From Rhodospirillales bacterium (GTDB lineage: Bacteria; Pseudomonadota; Alphaproteobacteria; Rhodospirillales; Rhodospirillaceae), in assembly GCA_028278135.1 (NCBI GenBank), contig JANQEW010000020.1, positions 1-64,000 of the forward strand: a DNA stretch of 64,000 bases, in the 5' to 3' direction. Each line of letters opens with the position of its first letter. The stretch's first letter is position 1. Positions 9,509-19,589 of the stretch are shown here, piece by piece. Made by a program: the position numbers and the translations under genes. The notes beneath the pieces are model-generated. The model searched no databases, was not told the DNA's origin, and saw nothing but the letters and a program-made list of their open reading frames with translations.

Positions 9509-10276
9509 GTGCCAATGCTAGACCGTCAATCGCCACGTCATACCCCCCTGCCGGTGGGCGCAAGACAGAGGGGTCCAGAAGCCGCCAGCAATAACGTGAA
9601 AGCCTTCCTCAAAAAGGTTGAGCATGTTGAGCGGACAGGTCGCAGAGAGGGTCAAAGGCGAAGAGGCGGTCGCTTGGTGTTCGCTATGGATGCCACGGCT
9701 AGTCGCGCGCCCACTTGGGAACGGGCAATGCAGATCCAAGCTGAGATGTTCCGTACTGCGACCACCCTGGGAGGGTTAGAGATTCAGCTGGTTTACTACA
9801 GAGGTCTGAACGAATGTCGCGCCGGCCCGTGGGTTACAGAAGCTAGTGTCTTGTGGAATTTGATGAGTCGGGTAACGTGTGCGGCAGGCCCGACTCAGAT
9901 TGAAAGAATATTGCGACACATACTGTCTGCGGCAGAAAGCTCTCCGAAAGTAAACGCCGCCGTATTTATAGGTGACTGTATGGAGGAGAATATTGATGCA
10001 CTGATCGCAGTCGCCAGTAGTCTGAGTTCAATAAGCATACCTGTCTTTCTGTTTCATGAGGGTTCAGATTCTACCGCAGCCACCGTCTTTCGTCTTATCG
10101 CCAGCGTTACACGTGGGGCTTACTGCCACCTTAATGCCGCTAGTCCAGATGAACTACGCGCCCTCTTGAGCGCAGTCGCCGTCTATGCGGCGGGTGGAAG
10201 AAAAGCGTTGCTCGCTCATGGGCGCTCGACTGGTGGGCTGGCTTTGTACCTGACCGAGCAGATGCGACAGTCTTAA
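9509..10276 (+). CDS. VWA-domain protein, conserved in alphaproteobacteria
   Basis: 255 aa. The N-terminus (about 1-50) is basic and probably disordered. From about residue 55 it is VWA-like: GRLVFAMDATASRAPTWERAM carries a DxTxS MIDAS motif, then LGGLEIQLVYYRG, a GPTQIERILRHIL helix, VNAAVFIGDCMEENIDAL and SIPVFLFHEGSD. This layout is that of an uncharacterised alphaproteobacterial VWA family; I know of no assigned function. There is no signal peptide, so it is likely cytoplasmic. It follows otsA by about 80 nt and converges with pabB, whose end is 3 nt away. Starting at the second Met (9515) is equally possible. Confidence 0.75.
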   Translation: MPMLDRQSPRHTPLPVGARQRGPEAASNNVKAFLKKVEHVERTGRREGQRRRGGRLVFAMDATASRAPTWERAMQIQAEMFRTATTLGGLEIQLVYYRGLNECRAGPWVTEASVLWNLMSRVTCAAGPTQIERILRHILSAAESSPKVNAAVFIGDCMEENIDALIAVASSLSSISIPVFLFHEGSDSTAATVFRLIASVTRGAYCHLNAASPDELRALLSAVAVYAAGGRKALLAHGRSTGGLALYLTEQMRQS

Positions 10277-10279
10277 GCG

Positions 10280-11638
10280 TTAAGCGTCCATCAGACGTCC
10301 ATCAGAAGTCCAGCCCGTTGAGGAGCCTGTCAGAGCGGCCAGTAAAGGTTTTGCTTTAGTCATCGTTTCTTCCCACTCTGCTGCAGGGTCTGAGTCATAG
10401 ACGATGCCACCGCCAGCGTGAGCGACAACACGATGACCATCGAGCATCAATGTGCGAATGGCAATTGAGGAATCCATCGCTCCGTCACTGCCAAGCCAGA
10501 GTATCGACCCGCAATAGGGGCCCCGTCTGCAAGACTCTAATTCTGCGATTATTTGCATCGCACGAATCTTTGGAGCACCAGTTACAGATCCTCCTGGAAA
10601 GGCTCCACGCAAAAGATCCACGGCTGTCTGCCCTGGAATCAGCTGACCTTCAACGACTGACACGAGATGGTGGACACTGGAAAAACTTTTTACATGGCAA
10701 AGCTGTGGGGCCCGCACACTCCCAGGCTGGCATACTTTTGCAAGATCGTTACGTAAAAGATCAACAATCATTAGATTTTCTGCTCTATCTTTAACACTAC
10801 GTGAAAGAGAAATAGCCATATCTACATCTGATGATATCGTGACGCCACGCGGACGCGTGCCTTTAATCGGACATGCCTGGACACGACCGTTAGCTTCCAC
10901 CTTCAAGAATCGCTCCGGCGATGCTGAAAGAATGAAACGACCTGCCCCGAGACTGAGACAAGCCGCGAAGGGAGCGGATGTGAGTTCTCGCAATCTCCGA
11001 TAGAGCATTATAGGAGTCAGGCCCTCTGGCAGGGAGGCGACAAATCGCTGTGAGAGGTTCACCTGAAAGACCTCACCAGCTGCAATGCTGTCTAGCACCT
11101 GCCGGACTTTGGCTTCATAGGAGGGACGGGCTGTTTCAGGACACCAGCGACCACCAAGCTGCCAATCCAGTGGCGGGAGGTCAGCGGCCGCCGCGACCTG
11201 TACTGCGAGACAATGCGCTCTGGCTTCATCTGGTGCACCGACCCATGCTTGTCCAGATGCGAATATCACGACAGAATCATAGAGACCCACTGCCAGATCA
11301 GGCAAGCTAAGATCCGCCGGCACTGGTGACGGGAGACGTTCAAGATATCCGTTAAGCTCATAGCCAAGAAAGCCAATAACACCGCCCATAAAAGGCGGCT
11401 GACCAGAATCACGTGCCACTGGCCGTGCCAACGTCAAAAGTTCCACAAGGTGGGTGAACGGATCACCCACTTTCTCACCGCCTTGTTGTGTGACCCAGTA
11501 CCGCGGCCGCACGGCCACGTAGGACAAACCTGTCCCATCGGCAGAGTCAAGCAACACAGCTCCTGTCTCACTGGAGAATCCAGCGTAGACAGCCACAGGA
11601 TCGCGATAGGGAATGGCAACCAGCGCGTTCATGGTCAT
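10280..11638 (-). CDS. pabB: aminodeoxychorismate synthase component I
   Basis: 452 aa. Chorismate-utilising enzyme that with PabA converts chorismate and glutamine to 4-amino-4-deoxychorismate for folate. Motifs are GEVFQVNLSQRF, FILSASPERFL, the PIKGTRPRG motif (the Lys distinguishes PabB from the PIAGT of anthranilate synthase), ENLMIVDLLRNDLAKVC, PGGSVTGAPKIRAMQII and AHAGGGIVYDSDP. No fused PabC domain follows; a class IV aminotransferase at 45.2 kb is the likely lyase. The last ~15 residues are encoded by short tandem repeats (period 11: TCCATCAGACG, TCCATCAGAAG). The start could also be the Met two residues later. Confidence 0.93.
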   Translation of the reverse strand: MTMNALVAIPYRDPVAVYAGFSSETGAVLLDSADGTGLSYVAVRPRYWVTQQGGEKVGDPFTHLVELLTLARPVARDSGQPPFMGGVIGFLGYELNGYLERLPSPVPADLSLPDLAVGLYDSVVIFASGQAWVGAPDEARAHCLAVQVAAAADLPPLDWQLGGRWCPETARPSYEAKVRQVLDSIAAGEVFQVNLSQRFVASLPEGLTPIMLYRRLRELTSAPFAACLSLGAGRFILSASPERFLKVEANGRVQACPIKGTRPRGVTISSDVDMAISLSRSVKDRAENLMIVDLLRNDLAKVCQPGSVRAPQLCHVKSFSSVHHLVSVVEGQLIPGQTAVDLLRGAFPGGSVTGAPKIRAMQIIAELESCRRGPYCGSILWLGSDGAMDSSIAIRTLMLDGHRVVAHAGGGIVYDSDPAAEWEETMTKAKPLLAALTGSSTGWTSDGRLMDA

Positions 11639-11830
11639 TCATTAACATCTCATGACAGGAAGGCATTAGGTACAACTCCCTCCATAAGGAGTAAAAGGAG
11701 TAACAAGACATCACATGGCCTCTACACCAGTAACAAACTGCGCTCGTTCCTATCAAAAAAATCCAGAGACATAGAGACATGTTGTGCGTTTCGGTGATAA
11801 TCTCCCTCACTTGCGCATCAAGGGATCCCA

Positions 11831-11839
11831 GGGGGGGGG
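11831..11839. repeat. G9 homopolymer at the etfB ribosome-binding position
   Basis: Nine consecutive G end two bases before the etfB ATG, where the Shine-Dalgarno sequence should be. A G8 run lies inside etfB at 12074-12081. Confidence 0.9.
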
Positions 11840-11840
11840 C

Positions 11841-12590
11841 ATGAAGGTTCTCGTATCTGTCAAACGCGTTGTTGATTATAATGTCAAGATTCGAGTGAAG
11901 TCCGATGCGTCAGGGATTGAGACGACTAATGTCAAGATGTCTATGAATCCCTTCGACGAAATTGCTGTCGAAGAGGCTGTCAGACTTAAAGAAGCGGGGT
12001 TTGTGGGAGAAATTGTTGTTGTCAGTATGGGCGTCGCCCAGAGCCAGGAAACAATCCGTACGGCCCTTGCTATGGGGGGGGATCGTGGGATCTTGGTCCA
12101 GACTGATGATGAGCTGCAACCACTTGCAGTAGCAAAAATAATGGAGAGCATTGTCCGGAGAGAGAATCCTGAGCTTGTTCTTCTCGGTAAGCAAGCTATT
12201 GATGACGATTCCAACCAGACTGGCCAGATGCTTGCGGCCTTACTGGGCCGACCGCAAGCTACCTTCGCCTCAAAGCTCATCCTGAAGGATAATAGGGCGG
12301 TGGTAACCCGCGAAGTAGATGGGGGTCTCGAAACCCTAGAGGTACGTCTGCCAGCGATTCTGACCACAGACTTGCGGCTGAATGAGCCGCGTTACGCCTC
12401 TTTGCCAAATATCATGAAGGCGAAGAAAAAACCTATTGATACAATATTACCCTCAGCTCTTAACGTTGATATCACCCCTCGCCTGACCACGCTCAAGGTG
12501 ACAGAGCCACCCCTGCGCAAGGCAGGCATCAAGGTTGCCGATGTTCATGAGCTGGTTGCTAAATTGAAGAACGAAGCCAAGGTGATCTGA
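11841..12590 (+). CDS. etfB: electron transfer flavoprotein beta subunit
   Basis: 249 aa from [20 protein letters not shown]; a 19-residue upstream extension is in frame but untypical. With EtfA it forms the FAD/AMP-containing ETF that takes electrons from acyl-CoA and other dehydrogenases to ETF:quinone oxidoreductase. Family motifs are [42 protein letters not shown] for AMP/FAD binding, [43 protein letters not shown] (the ETF beta signature) and the C-terminal docking extension. The stop overlaps the etfA start by one base (TGATG), so the pair is coupled. Confidence 0.97.
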   Translation: MKVLVSVKRVVDYNVKIRVKSDASGIETTNVKMSMNPFDEIAVEEAVRLKEAGFVGEIVVVSMGVAQSQETIRTALAMGGDRGILVQTDDELQPLAVAKIMESIVRRENPELVLLGKQAIDDDSNQTGQMLAALLGRPQATFASKLILKDNRAVVTREVDGGLETLEVRLPAILTTDLRLNEPRYASLPNIMKAKKKPIDTILPSALNVDITPRLTTLKVTEPPLRKAGIKVADVHELVAKLKNEAKVI

Positions 12591-13537
12591 TGAGTGTCCT
12601 GGTTGTTGCGGAACACGACAATGCGTCGCTGAAACCTTCCACCCTTCACACGGTGACTGCCGCCAAGGTGTTTGGAATGCCAATACACATTTTGGTTGCA
12701 GGTCACGCATGCGGCTCGGTCGCCGAATCGGCGGCCCGCATTCCAGGACTCGCTTCCGTCCTGTGCTGCGACGACCCGCGCTATGCACACTTTCTCGCGG
12801 AGCCCATATCTTTACTGGTTAAAAACATCGCGCCTCACCATACTCACGTGCTCGCGCCTTCCACGACTTTCGGAAAGAATTTCATGCCGCGCGTGGCGGC
12901 GCTACTGGACGTCCAGCAGATTTCCGATGTCATCGCCATCAAGGGACCAGAAACATTTGTTCGTCCCATCTATGCTGGCAACGCTTTAGCGGAGGTCATA
13001 TCGCGAGACAGGATCAAGGTTCTGACCGTGCGTGGGACTGCTTTTGATATAACCCCCGCTGAAGGGGGGCTGACGGCTATTGACGTCATTCAGAAAGCGG
13101 AAGCATTCGATGCATCTCGTTACATCGCAGGAGAGTTGTCAAAATCTGTACGGCCAGAGTTAACTGCAGCACGAGTGATCATTTCTGGGGGCCGTGGTAT
13201 GCAGAATGGCGAGAACTTCAAGCTGTTAGAAGTAGTCGCCGACAAACTCGGTGCAGCCGTTGGCGCCTCTCGTGCAGCCGTCGATGCCGGCTTTGTACCC
13301 AACGACTTTCAGGTGGGCCAGACAGGCAAGATCGTCGCACCAGATCTCTATATCGCTGTTGGCATCTCTGGTGCTATTCAGCATCTAGCAGGGATGAAAG
13401 ATTCGAAAATCATCGTTGCCATTAACAAGGATCCAGAGGCACCGATATTCCAGGTGGCAGATTACAGCTTGGTGGCAGATTTATTTGTGGCCATGCCTGA
13501 ACTGGCAGAAGAACTGGATCGTTGTGCCTCGCAGTAA
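12590..13537 (+). CDS. etfA: electron transfer flavoprotein alpha subunit
   Basis: 315 aa. The N-terminal half has the ETF fold (VLVVAEHDN...[30 protein letters not shown]); the C-terminal FAD domain shows [91 protein letters not shown], all characteristic of EtfA. Length is normal for alphaproteobacteria. Together with etfB it supplies electrons to the ubiquinone pool, consistent with coq7 elsewhere in the window. ETF-QO itself is not present here. argG follows 83 nt downstream. Confidence 0.97.
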   Translation: MSVLVVAEHDNASLKPSTLHTVTAAKVFGMPIHILVAGHACGSVAESAARIPGLASVLCCDDPRYAHFLAEPISLLVKNIAPHHTHVLAPSTTFGKNFMPRVAALLDVQQISDVIAIKGPETFVRPIYAGNALAEVISRDRIKVLTVRGTAFDITPAEGGLTAIDVIQKAEAFDASRYIAGELSKSVRPELTAARVIISGGRGMQNGENFKLLEVVADKLGAAVGASRAAVDAGFVPNDFQVGQTGKIVAPDLYIAVGISGAIQHLAGMKDSKIIVAINKDPEAPIFQVADYSLVADLFVAMPELAEELDRCASQ

Positions 13538-13620
13538 GCGTCGCAGTCAGCGGTTCAACACGAACCAGTGCTGTTTCGTGGGCCATACGGGAAACGCTCC
13601 GTGCGGATAAGGCAAACAGA

Positions 13621-14850
13621 ATGACAAACGGTCGGAAAAAGAGGGACAGAATCGGGAAAGTAGTTCTTGCCTATTCTGGTGGGCTTGACACTTCCGTTAT
13701 TCTGCACTGGCTAATTGCTACTTATAATTGTGAAATTATTACATTCACAGCTGATATTGGTCAGGGTGAGGATATTGAGCTTGCTCGCAAAAAAGCTGCA
13801 ATGCTGGGAATACAGCATATTTTTATAGAGGATATGCGCGAGGAGTTCGCCCGTGATTTTGTCTTTCCGCTGTTCCGAGCCAATGCCCTGTACGAAGGGG
13901 CTTACTTGCTCGGGACAGCAATTGCTCGCCCGCTGATTGCTAAACGTCAAATAGATATTGCCATGGCTATGGGAGCTGACACCGTTGCCCATGGGGCCAC
14001 AGGCAAGGGCAATGATCAGATTCGTTTTGAACTCACCTGCTATGCTCTCAAGCCAGATATCCGCATTATTGCTCCTTGGCGAGAATGGAGCTTACAGTCT
14101 CGTTCTGACATGATTCTCTATGCGGAGCGACACCAGATTCCGGTGTCGAAAGACAAACACGGCGAAATGCCATACTCTGTGGATGCTAATCTGCTACATA
14201 CCTCCTACGAAGGGAAGGCCTTGGAGGACCCATGGACAGAGCCGAATGAAGACATATTCCGTCGTACCATAGCCCCAGAAATGGCTCCCAATACCCCAGA
14301 ATATGTTGAGATTACATTCGCCAGTGGCGATGCGGTTGGAATCAATGGCCAAGCCCTATCCCCAGCCGTCTTGCTTGCACGTCTGAATGAAATTGGTGGT
14401 CGCCATGGGGTGGGTCGCGTTGATTTAGTGGAGAATCGTTACGTTGGTATGAAATCACGGGGAGTGTACGAAACCCCAGGTGGTACTATTCTACTCGCTG
14501 CCCATCGGGCAGTGGAAAGTTTGACTCTCGATCGTGAGGTATCTCATCTAAAAGATGAGCTTATGCCACGTTATGCAAATTTAATATATAATGGTCTCTG
14601 GTTTTCACCTGAAAGAATTGCATTGCAATCCGCGATTGATTGTACACAGGCCATGGTAAACGGGACTGCCCGTCTGAAATTATATAAAGGATCCGTGTGG
14701 GTGGTTGGACGGCAGTCACCGGATGCCTTGTATAGACAGGATTATGTGACCTTCGAGAAGGATACCGTCTATGATCAACATGATGCAGAAGGTTTTATCA
14801 AGCTGAATGCACTACGCCTGCGGCTAGGGCATATGGCGCAGAAAAAATAA
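13621..14850 (+). CDS. argG: argininosuccinate synthase
   Basis: 409 aa from the ATG at 13621; an in-frame ORF extends upstream into etfA but shows no conserved residues before [20 protein letters not shown]. It joins citrulline and aspartate with ATP in arginine synthesis. Seen are the PP-loop [55 protein letters not shown], the [20 protein letters not shown] segment and the C-terminal [16 protein letters not shown]. argH is not adjacent. Codon use here is somewhat more AT-rich than in neighbouring genes. Confidence 0.97.
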   Translation: MTNGRKKRDRIGKVVLAYSGGLDTSVILHWLIATYNCEIITFTADIGQGEDIELARKKAAMLGIQHIFIEDMREEFARDFVFPLFRANALYEGAYLLGTAIARPLIAKRQIDIAMAMGADTVAHGATGKGNDQIRFELTCYALKPDIRIIAPWREWSLQSRSDMILYAERHQIPVSKDKHGEMPYSVDANLLHTSYEGKALEDPWTEPNEDIFRRTIAPEMAPNTPEYVEITFASGDAVGINGQALSPAVLLARLNEIGGRHGVGRVDLVENRYVGMKSRGVYETPGGTILLAAHRAVESLTLDREVSHLKDELMPRYANLIYNGLWFSPERIALQSAIDCTQAMVNGTARLKLYKGSVWVVGRQSPDALYRQDYVTFEKDTVYDQHDAEGFIKLNALRLRLGHMAQKK

Positions 14851-14862
14851 ATATCAGTTTTT

Positions 14863-15216
14863 TCAGTCCACGAAGTCCACAGCACGGGGACGCGTCTCTG
14901 CCACGATCCATTCTAGGAAAGCAGGGTTGCCTGCCATGATGGGCATTGCAATGACACACGGACAAGTATCGCTATGGCGCGCCTGCACAGCAGCGACTAT
15001 AGAGTCAACCCTATTCTCTGTGGTCTTCAAGAGCAGAGCGACTTCATGCCCTTCTTCCATACGGTCCTGCCACCAATACACAGAATGAACGGGACCAAGA
15101 ATATTCGCACAAGCGGCCAGGCGAGCTTCTATGATCATATGCACCAGCTGCAGAGCAGTCTCGTGTGAGGGAGTGGTCACATAGACAAGCCTCAAGTTGA
15201 GAGATGATTGTTGCAT
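14863..15216 (-). CDS. cutA: divalent cation tolerance protein CutA
   Basis: 117 aa from MQQSSLNLRLVYVTTPS. Small trimeric CutA1 family protein. Signature segments are VYVTTPSHETALQLVHMIIEARLAACANI, HSVYWWQDRMEEGHEVALLLKTTE and RHSDTCPCVIAMPIMAGNPAFLEWI. The exact cellular role of CutA is debated (metal tolerance, signalling-like trimer). It starts 2 nt after the stop codon of ihfA, so it is co-transcribed with it, and it converges with argG. Confidence 0.92.
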   Translation of the reverse strand: MQQSSLNLRLVYVTTPSHETALQLVHMIIEARLAACANILGPVHSVYWWQDRMEEGHEVALLLKTTENRVDSIVAAVQARHSDTCPCVIAMPIMAGNPAFLEWIVAETRPRAVDFVD

Positions 15217-15218
15217 CG

Positions 15219-15557
15219 TCAAAACTCCCTGATGGTGCCCGACTGGCGCATAGAGCGCACACGGGAGCATATTGCATTCACGCGACCATTGAGGAGCTGG
15301 GATGGACGAAATGTCAAGACCCGGCGTGGCAAGATAGGGACTTGATCCCCCGTTCGAGGGTTGCGGCCGATGCGCTGTCCTTTTTTGCGGACCGCAAAGC
15401 TCCCGAACGTCGCGATCTTGACAATCTCGTCTCTTGACAGTGCTGTTGCAATCTCATCCAGGACCATTGCAAGTAGATCTGACGATTCGCTACGGGACAG
15501 CCCAACCTCCTGGTACATAGCCTCACTGAGTTTGGAACGATTCATTGTCTTCGGCAT
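15219..15557 (-). CDS. ihfA: integration host factor alpha subunit
   Basis: 112 aa with [29 protein letters not shown]; starting at the Met four residues later is also possible. HU/IHF DNA-bending family: [47 protein letters not shown] contains the GRNP..G beta-arm with the intercalating Pro and the R-PS-L C-terminal helix. The alpha-type arm sequence and the neighbourhood in related genomes favour IhfA. In relatives it usually follows plsX-fabH; here it precedes cutA. Confidence 0.9.
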   Translation of the reverse strand: MPKTMNRSKLSEAMYQEVGLSRSESSDLLAMVLDEIATALSRDEIVKIATFGSFAVRKKGQRIGRNPRTGDQVPILPRRVLTFRPSQLLNGRVNAICSRVRSMRQSGTIREF

Positions 15558-15608
15558 AGACGATCCCCTTGATGCGTAGCTCCTACGGCTGGTCAACCTT
15601 CAAGCCTC

Positions 15609-16991
15609 TCACTGCCCTACGGAATCCACCCCACTTGCAGCCGTCGCCGGCGTACATCTTCCTTGCAGCAGTCGGACCAGCGCTCTTGTCCGGCCTATTA
15701 TTGGTAGCAACACACTCAGTTCTGGCCCACTGTCCTGGCCTGTCAGGGCCAACCGTAAAGGACGAATCAGCGATTGTCCCGTACGTCCCGTCTTGGTTTT
15801 TAGGGCACTGATCCAGACGGACCATGTTGTTTTGTCCCACGGCTCATCAGGCAACAGTCCAGCAGCCAGTATGCATAGTGGCGCATCAATAATCTTGGGA
15901 ACGATCGTACTGGTGCAGATCTGCCACCATGTGCCGGCCGTCTCCAGACGGTCTAGATTTGCCCGAACCGCGTTCCAGAAACCTTCTGTCACTTTTGGAA
16001 GTCCTAAAGCGGTGAGCTTGTCGTTAACAGCTGCAAAGGGCACTGCATGCAGCAAGCGTGCATTCATCCGCCATAATTCGGACTCATCGAATCGTGGTGT
16101 CCCGTGGCTGTAGTGACGCAGGTGAAATGCTGCTGATAACTCACCCCAGGCGCTATGTAAACAGATGGGTCTTATCGTGCCCATCGTGACAAGTAGACTC
16201 GCCAGGGCCATGGGTTCAATGCCTTGCCAGCGCAGGGCATCCAAAGACAGTGATCCCAGTCTCTTGGAGAATCCCTGACCGCTAACATCTCGCATCAGTG
16301 GCAGGTGAGCGAAGTGCGGTGGTCTTGCCCCTAGTGCATGGAAAATCTGAATCTGTATCGCAGTGTTAGTGAGATGGTCTTCGCCGCGAATAACATGTGT
16401 AATAGTAAAATCAATATCATCAACAACTGAAGGAAGCATATAGAGGTAGCTCCCATCTGCCCGTCGTAGCACCGGATCACAGAGATGAATGCCATGGTAA
16501 CAACATGACCCCCGGACAAGATCCTCCCACTGGACATCATATGGATCAAGCCTGAACCGCCAATACGGACGGTGCCCTTTTGTCTCCAGGCGGACATGAT
16601 CAGGTTTCGATAACTTCAGAGCGGCACGATCGTAAAGCCGCGGCTGTTTTTGTCCTCGCTGGAAAAGACGCTGCTCTTCTAGTTCCTCTGTGGTTTCGTA
16701 ACAAGGATATACCCGCCCTGCTGCCTGCAACCGCGCCATTGCAGTGTGATAAGAGGGTCGGCGATCACTCTGCCGTACGGTATGCTCCCAGCCAACCCCA
16801 AGCCAGCTCAAGTCACGCTTGATAGCAGAGATATATTCTTCCCTGGAACGCTCGGCATCAGTGTTGTCAAGGCGTAGGATGAAACGCCCCCCCAGGCTGT
16901 CAGCAAAAAGGCGATTCAGCAAAGCGATACGGGCGTTGCCGACATGCAAAAGGCCAGTTGGGCTAGGGGCGAAGCGGACGGTCACGGACAC
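15609..16991 (-). CDS. gltX: glutamate--tRNA ligase
   Basis: 460 aa class I synthetase. The HIGH-equivalent is HVGN in VRFAPSPTGLLHVGNARIALLN, and the KMSKS-equivalent is GFSKRLGS, close to the L/FSKR form usual in alphaproteobacteria. Also seen are RLDNTDAERSREEY and VVDDIDFTITHVIRGEDHLTNTAIQIQIFHALG. Alphaproteobacteria often carry two GltX proteins, one charging tRNA-Gln for later amidation; which one this is cannot be decided. The C-terminal anticodon-binding region is present. The gene ends about 50 nt before the ihfA start. Confidence 0.93.
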   Translation of the reverse strand: MSVTVRFAPSPTGLLHVGNARIALLNRLFADSLGGRFILRLDNTDAERSREEYISAIKRDLSWLGVGWEHTVRQSDRRPSYHTAMARLQAAGRVYPCYETTEELEEQRLFQRGQKQPRLYDRAALKLSKPDHVRLETKGHRPYWRFRLDPYDVQWEDLVRGSCCYHGIHLCDPVLRRADGSYLYMLPSVVDDIDFTITHVIRGEDHLTNTAIQIQIFHALGARPPHFAHLPLMRDVSGQGFSKRLGSLSLDALRWQGIEPMALASLLVTMGTIRPICLHSAWGELSAAFHLRHYSHGTPRFDESELWRMNARLLHAVPFAAVNDKLTALGLPKVTEGFWNAVRANLDRLETAGTWWQICTSTIVPKIIDAPLCILAAGLLPDEPWDKTTWSVWISALKTKTGRTGQSLIRPLRLALTGQDSGPELSVLLPIIGRTRALVRLLQGRCTPATAASGVDSVGQ

Positions 16992-17056
16992 AGCGTTTTC
17001 ACTCTCTTCAGCTCCTTCAGACGGCAGCCCACGAAGAAGGCCTCAGACAATGAGGA

Positions 17057-18703
17057 TCAATTCCGATAATCATTCGTCATGGGGTACCGTCTCTCACGGC
17101 CAAAAGCACGACGGCTGATCTTCACTCCTGGCGGTGCTTGACGGCGTTTATATTCTGCGCGGTTCAGCATCTGCCATATTCTCTTCACGGCCGCCGTGTC
17201 AAAGCCCCGCGCAATGACATCCGGCATGCTTGCTTCATCCTCTATGAAAGACTCTAAGACAGAGTCTAGGTCAGCATAGGGTGGCAAGGTGTCCTGATCC
17301 GTTTGATTGGGTTTCAACTCGGCAGTCGGGGGCTTTATGATGACTCTTTCCGGCATCACGGGTCCAGATGGCCCCAAACCGCCGTCCGGTCGGCAACGAT
17401 TGCGCCAGCGCGCGAGTGTGAACACTGTGGTCTTATAGATATCCTTCAAAACAGCGTAGCCGCCGCACATATCCCCATAAAGCGTAGTATACCCTACACT
17501 CATTTCGCTCTTATTGCCGGTAGATAAGACAAGCCCGCCTGACACATTGGACAGAGCCATCAAGGTGAGACCACGCACGCGAGACTGAATGTTCTCTTCA
17601 GTGACGTCAGGTGGACGCTTCGCAAGCCACGGAGTCAGCATAGTGAAAAACGTCTGCATGGCTTGCCCTATGGGTATGACATCTAGCTGTATTCCGAGGT
17701 AGCTGGCCACAGCCGCCGCATCGTCCAAACTCTCCTGCGCTGTATAGGGAGAGGGTAGCATCACTCCATACACCTTATCTGCTCCTAGTGCATCAACGGC
17801 AACCGCGGCGCTCAGAGCGGAATCAATGCCACCTGATATCCCTAGCAGCACACTTGGAAAGCCATTTTTGACCACATAGTCATGCAAACCTAGCATCATC
17901 GCCTGATAGATATCCTCTTCTGGCCCCAGGGGAGGGATAATTTTTTTTGTGCAGCAAACTAATCGACCAGCACGCGCACGGTACCACGTTGTAGGCAGAA
18001 TGGCCTCACGCCAAGCAGGGGCTTGCACGAGCGGTGTGCGATCGTGACTCAGCACGAAAGAGACACCATCAAACACGAGCTCATCCTGACCACCAACCTG
18101 GTTAACGTATATCAAGGGGCGGGCTGTCTCAAGGACTCGGGCCTCGGCATGAAGACGGCGTAGATCAGGTTTGCATACATCGAAAGGCGAACCATTCACA
18201 ACAACCAAGATATCTGCCCCTGCACTTGTTAAGCGTGTCGCGATATCTGTATACCACATATCCTCGCAAATTAGCACGCCTAATCGCACGCCGCGAAAAG
18301 CAATAGGCGTCGCCGATGCCGCGGGTGTGAACACCCGCGCCTCATCGAACACGCCATAGTTTGGCAGATGACATTTATACCGTACCGCCTTAATACGGCC
18401 TCCATCCAGGAGCAAAACCGCATTATAACAACGATTCCCTTCACGCCAAGGAGCTCCAACCAGCAGGGCAGGACCATTGTCTGAAGTTTCAGCAGCTAAA
18501 GATTCAATTTCAAAGCGTACTCTGTCTAGGAACGAGACGCGACACACTAAATCTTCAGGCGGATAACCGGAGATCACGAGTTCACTGCACACTAAAAGGT
18601 CCGCCCGCGTCGCCCGCGCAGCACGGACCCTCGCGCCATTAGCCTCCACCGCTCCTACGGTTGGATTGAGCTGCACGATAGCCAAGACTAAAGGGTCACG
18701 CAT
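17057..18703 (-). CDS. nadE: glutamine-dependent NAD+ synthetase
   Basis: 548 aa two-domain protein. The N-terminal nitrilase-like glutaminase domain spans about 1-270: AIVQLNPTVGAVEAN, the Glu in LVCSELVISGYPPEDL, the Lys in RYKCHLPNYGVFDEARVF and the Cys in GVLICEDMWYTDIA. The C-terminal synthetase domain starts near 275 with the PP-loop LLGISGGIDSALSAAVAVDALG and continues with NIQSRVRGLTLMALSN and LSTGNKSEMSVGYTTLYGDMCGGYAVLKD. It makes NAD+ from deamido-NAD with glutamine as nitrogen source. It lies close upstream of gltX on the same strand. Confidence 0.97.
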   Translation of the reverse strand: MRDPLVLAIVQLNPTVGAVEANGARVRAARATRADLLVCSELVISGYPPEDLVCRVSFLDRVRFEIESLAAETSDNGPALLVGAPWREGNRCYNAVLLLDGGRIKAVRYKCHLPNYGVFDEARVFTPAASATPIAFRGVRLGVLICEDMWYTDIATRLTSAGADILVVVNGSPFDVCKPDLRRLHAEARVLETARPLIYVNQVGGQDELVFDGVSFVLSHDRTPLVQAPAWREAILPTTWYRARAGRLVCCTKKIIPPLGPEEDIYQAMMLGLHDYVVKNGFPSVLLGISGGIDSALSAAVAVDALGADKVYGVMLPSPYTAQESLDDAAAVASYLGIQLDVIPIGQAMQTFFTMLTPWLAKRPPDVTEENIQSRVRGLTLMALSNVSGGLVLSTGNKSEMSVGYTTLYGDMCGGYAVLKDIYKTTVFTLARWRNRCRPDGGLGPSGPVMPERVIIKPPTAELKPNQTDQDTLPPYADLDSVLESFIEDEASMPDVIARGFDTAAVKRIWQMLNRAEYKRRQAPPGVKISRRAFGRERRYPMTNDYRN

Positions 18704-18759
18704 CTGAAGCGCCTTTCTGGGCTTCTCTCAGATGTCCGTCAGAGGAACCCCCATAATGC

Positions 18760-19488
18760 TCATTCACGATTGCCAAGAATCTGCAGTAACATCTGAAACA
18801 GGTTGACGAAATTCAGGTACAACGACAGCGCACCCATAATGGCCAGCTTGCTGTTTGTCTCATAGCCATTGTACTCGGCATATTCTTCCTTCACGCGCTG
18901 TGTATCATAGGCTGTCAGGCCTGTGAACACTAGCACCCCAATGACAGAAAGAGCAAAATGTAAAGCGCTAGAGGCTAGGAACAGATTGACTAGTCCGGCA
19001 ATGATGATGCCAAGCAAACCCATCAAAAGGAAAGATCCCATCCGAGACAAGTCGGCCTGTGTCGTGTAGCCATACAAACTCACCCCAGCGAAAGTCGCTG
19101 CAGTGATAAAGAAGACCCGCGCGACACTTGCCCCGGTGAAAACCAGAAAGACAGAGGCCATAGACAAGCCCATCGCCCCACAGAATACCCAGAAGAGAAT
19201 CTGCAAGGCGCTGACGGACAGGCGGTTAAAATGCCAAGACAAAACAAAGATGAAAACCAGCGGTGCCAGCATCGCTATCCACTTCAGGGGACTCCCCAAA
19301 ATGACGGCTGTCAGTGTTGGACTCCCAGCGATCAAGGAGGCCACTATGCCAGTGACAGCCAGACCCATCACCATGAAGTTGTAAACCCGTAGCATGTGCT
19401 GGCGCAGACCAGCGTCAAAGACTGCCTGCTCTGTCTCTACGGGAGCCCATTTAGTTTGGCGTGGCGGATAGTGATTGAAAACAGCCAT
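18760..19488 (-). CDS. Bax inhibitor-1/YccA family membrane protein
   Basis: 242 aa with seven predicted hydrophobic helices. Family motifs are LRQHMLRVYNFMVMGLAVTGIVA near the N-terminus, a middle segment with VFFITAATFAGVSLYGYTTQADLSRMGSFLLMGLLGIIIAGLVN, and the C-terminal TGLTAYDTQRVKEEY...LALYLNFVNLFQMLLQILG pattern (here SLYLNFVNLFQMLLQILGNRE). It is an inner membrane protein; BI-1 proteins are linked to ion leak and membrane protein quality control (the E. coli homologue YccA interacts with FtsH), but a role here is not shown. Its leader contains a 17-bp tandem repeat. Confidence 0.92.
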   Translation of the reverse strand: MAVFNHYPPRQTKWAPVETEQAVFDAGLRQHMLRVYNFMVMGLAVTGIVASLIAGSPTLTAVILGSPLKWIAMLAPLVFIFVLSWHFNRLSVSALQILFWVFCGAMGLSMASVFLVFTGASVARVFFITAATFAGVSLYGYTTQADLSRMGSFLLMGLLGIIIAGLVNLFLASSALHFALSVIGVLVFTGLTAYDTQRVKEEYAEYNGYETNSKLAIMGALSLYLNFVNLFQMLLQILGNRE

Positions 19489-19506
19489 GGTACGTAAGAC
19501 TCCTCC

Positions 19507-19540
19507 TTTTTCTAAGTTCTAACTTTTTCTACGTTCTAAG
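19507..19540. repeat. 17-bp tandem repeat upstream of the BI-1 family gene
   Basis: Two adjacent 17-nt units, TTTTTCTAAGTTCTAAC and TTTTTCTACGTTCTAAG, differ at two positions. They lie just upstream of the minus-strand start at 19488. Confidence 0.8.
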
Positions 19541-19589
19541 CCGTCTCAGCAGGTTAAGGATTGTTATCACATCAAAACACACAGACCAA

